From Deltaproteobacteria bacterium (GTDB lineage: Bacteria > Myxococcota_A > Polyangia > HGW-17), in NCBI GenBank assembly GCA_016937155.1, contig JAFGWM010000014.1, positions 1 to 42,988 on the forward strand: DNA of 42,988 nt. Reading direction: 5' to 3'. Both the position numbers and the translations under genes were made by a program. Positions within the stretch are counted from its first letter, which is position 1, and each line of letters begins with the position of its first letter. Shown in pieces: positions 42,670 through 42,988 of this stretch. Below the pieces are notes generated by a model that was not told the origin of the DNA, ran no database searches, and worked only from the letters and a program-made list of their open reading frames with translations.

Positions 42670-42988
42670 TATTCACCCAGGTTAGTTTTTATGAAAACAC
42701 TTTTAAAATAATCACCCAGGTTAGTTTTTATGAGAATGGGTTTATTCCTTAATTTTACTCCCTGGTTTTTTCCCGTCTGTTTATGTTGCTGAATTTTTAG
42801 TTGATTTTATGTACTTCTCGGCTGGATTTGCCGTTTCAGATTACAGTTCTCCCATCGATTTTGCCCCCTGAGCCCTTCTTTTCAGTACTTTACCGCTTCA
42901 GGCTTCCATCTTTAGTCGCTCTATGGCCAACTGGCTTATTCGTACACCGTGTGTCTCATACATCTGATTGGTTCCAGGGGGAAAATAA
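42670..42988. other. Gene-free window end with imperfect inverted repeats
   Basis: These 319 bases have no convincing gene. ATTTTACTCCCTGG (42752-42765) faces CCAGGGGGAAAAT (42974-42986) as an imperfect inverted repeat enclosing about 235 bp, possibly a small non-autonomous element or IS end. On the minus strand, a frame open at the window edge runs from 42988 to a stop at 42898 (ending ISQLAIERLKMEA) and could be the last residues of a gene beyond the window. Neither interpretation is secure. Confidence 0.3.
42673..42733 (+). repeat. Pair of 22-bp direct repeats just after the CHAT gene
   Basis: An identical 22-bp sequence beginning TCACCCAGGTTAGTTTTTA occurs at 42673-42694 and 42712-42733, separated by 17 bases. 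The first copy starts four bases after the CHAT stop codon. Both copies contain ATGA at the end but open no reading frame of note. It could be a local duplication, a protein-binding pair or an insertion footprint. Confidence 0.85.

Noticed and set aside
42673-42733. Possible CRISPR array
   Set aside because: Only two copies, spacer 17 bp, no cas genes.
42898-42988. Minus-strand frame ending ISQLAIERLKMEA at the window edge
   Set aside because: Too short to judge; no family recognised, so not called as a gene.
1-42988. tRNA, rRNA or riboswitch genes
   Set aside because: No T-loop-like GGTTCRA with matching acceptor stem, rRNA core sequence or known riboswitch consensus was found on reading; a covariance-model scan was not possible.

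Overview
The window reads as a chromosomal segment of a Gram-negative, fairly AT-rich bacterium of the former deltaproteobacterial / Myxococcota type. It encodes many predicted lipoproteins with linker-rich or Ig-like architecture, a TIGR04551-type outer-membrane protein, an OmpA/Pal-type protein, a DUF2271 lipoprotein, SBBP and thrombospondin-type-3 repeat proteins, and a complete chemotaxis operon. The taxonomic call is an inference from gene content. No rRNA, tRNA or CRISPR array was seen.

Layout. (1) 1-4300 is a scrappy, visibly more GC-rich region. It holds the N-terminal half of an integron-type tyrosine recombinase, a repeat-built surface lipoprotein (171-bp SBBP repeats plus collagen-like Gly-Thr-Asp-Gly-Gln-Asp repeats), a divergent LuxR-type regulator split by one in-frame TAA, and the 3' scrap of a zinc-ribbon gene. 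It looks like a decaying acquired segment. (2) 4319-14747 is the chemotaxis block: a divergently transcribed Cache-type MCP, then a tightly packed operon of a STAS-like protein, hybrid CheA (two CheW domains plus receiver), CheW, CheB with a degenerate receiver, CheR, CheY, an HDOD protein and CheX. (3) 14835-18312 holds a hairpin, HflX, a MscS-type channel and a small lipoprotein. (4) 18407-26864, minus strand, holds an orphan receiver, a membrane-anchored very basic protein cotranscribed with argS (promoter with an overlapping palindrome), a DUF2271 lipoprotein, a TIGR04551 porin-like protein, glnS fused to a Trbp111/EMAPII-type tRNA-binding domain, and a TSP3-repeat lipoprotein. (5) 26968-32381, plus strand, holds a mini CcoG/NapH-like membrane protein, a DtxR/FeoA repressor, a five-TM zinc-ribbon protein, an Ig-like lipoprotein and a SUMF1-fold lipoprotein. 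(6) 32403-34551, minus strand, holds an inactive M16-like lipoprotein overlapping an orphan Opp/Dpp-type ABC ATPase.

(7) 34716-42669 is a co-directional cluster of seven genes: OmpA-family protein, four-TM protein, coiled-coil protein, SPFH/stomatin protein with Pro/Gln repeats and three zinc ribbons, PilZ-like protein with an acidic tail and basic end, S66 carboxypeptidase, and a CHAT (caspase-like) protease with a transmembrane segment. Gaps are short, and the last two genes overlap by 4 bp. This is the best candidate here for an undescribed system: a membrane-surveillance scaffold (SPFH plus coiled coil) coupled to a membrane-anchored caspase-like protease and a cell-wall/peptide carboxypeptidase. 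The zinc-ribbon membrane protein at 28437 shares the low-complexity-linker plus zinc-ribbon design of the SPFH protein and may belong to the same machinery. After the CHAT gene the window ends in non-coding DNA with a 22-bp direct repeat and imperfect inverted repeats.
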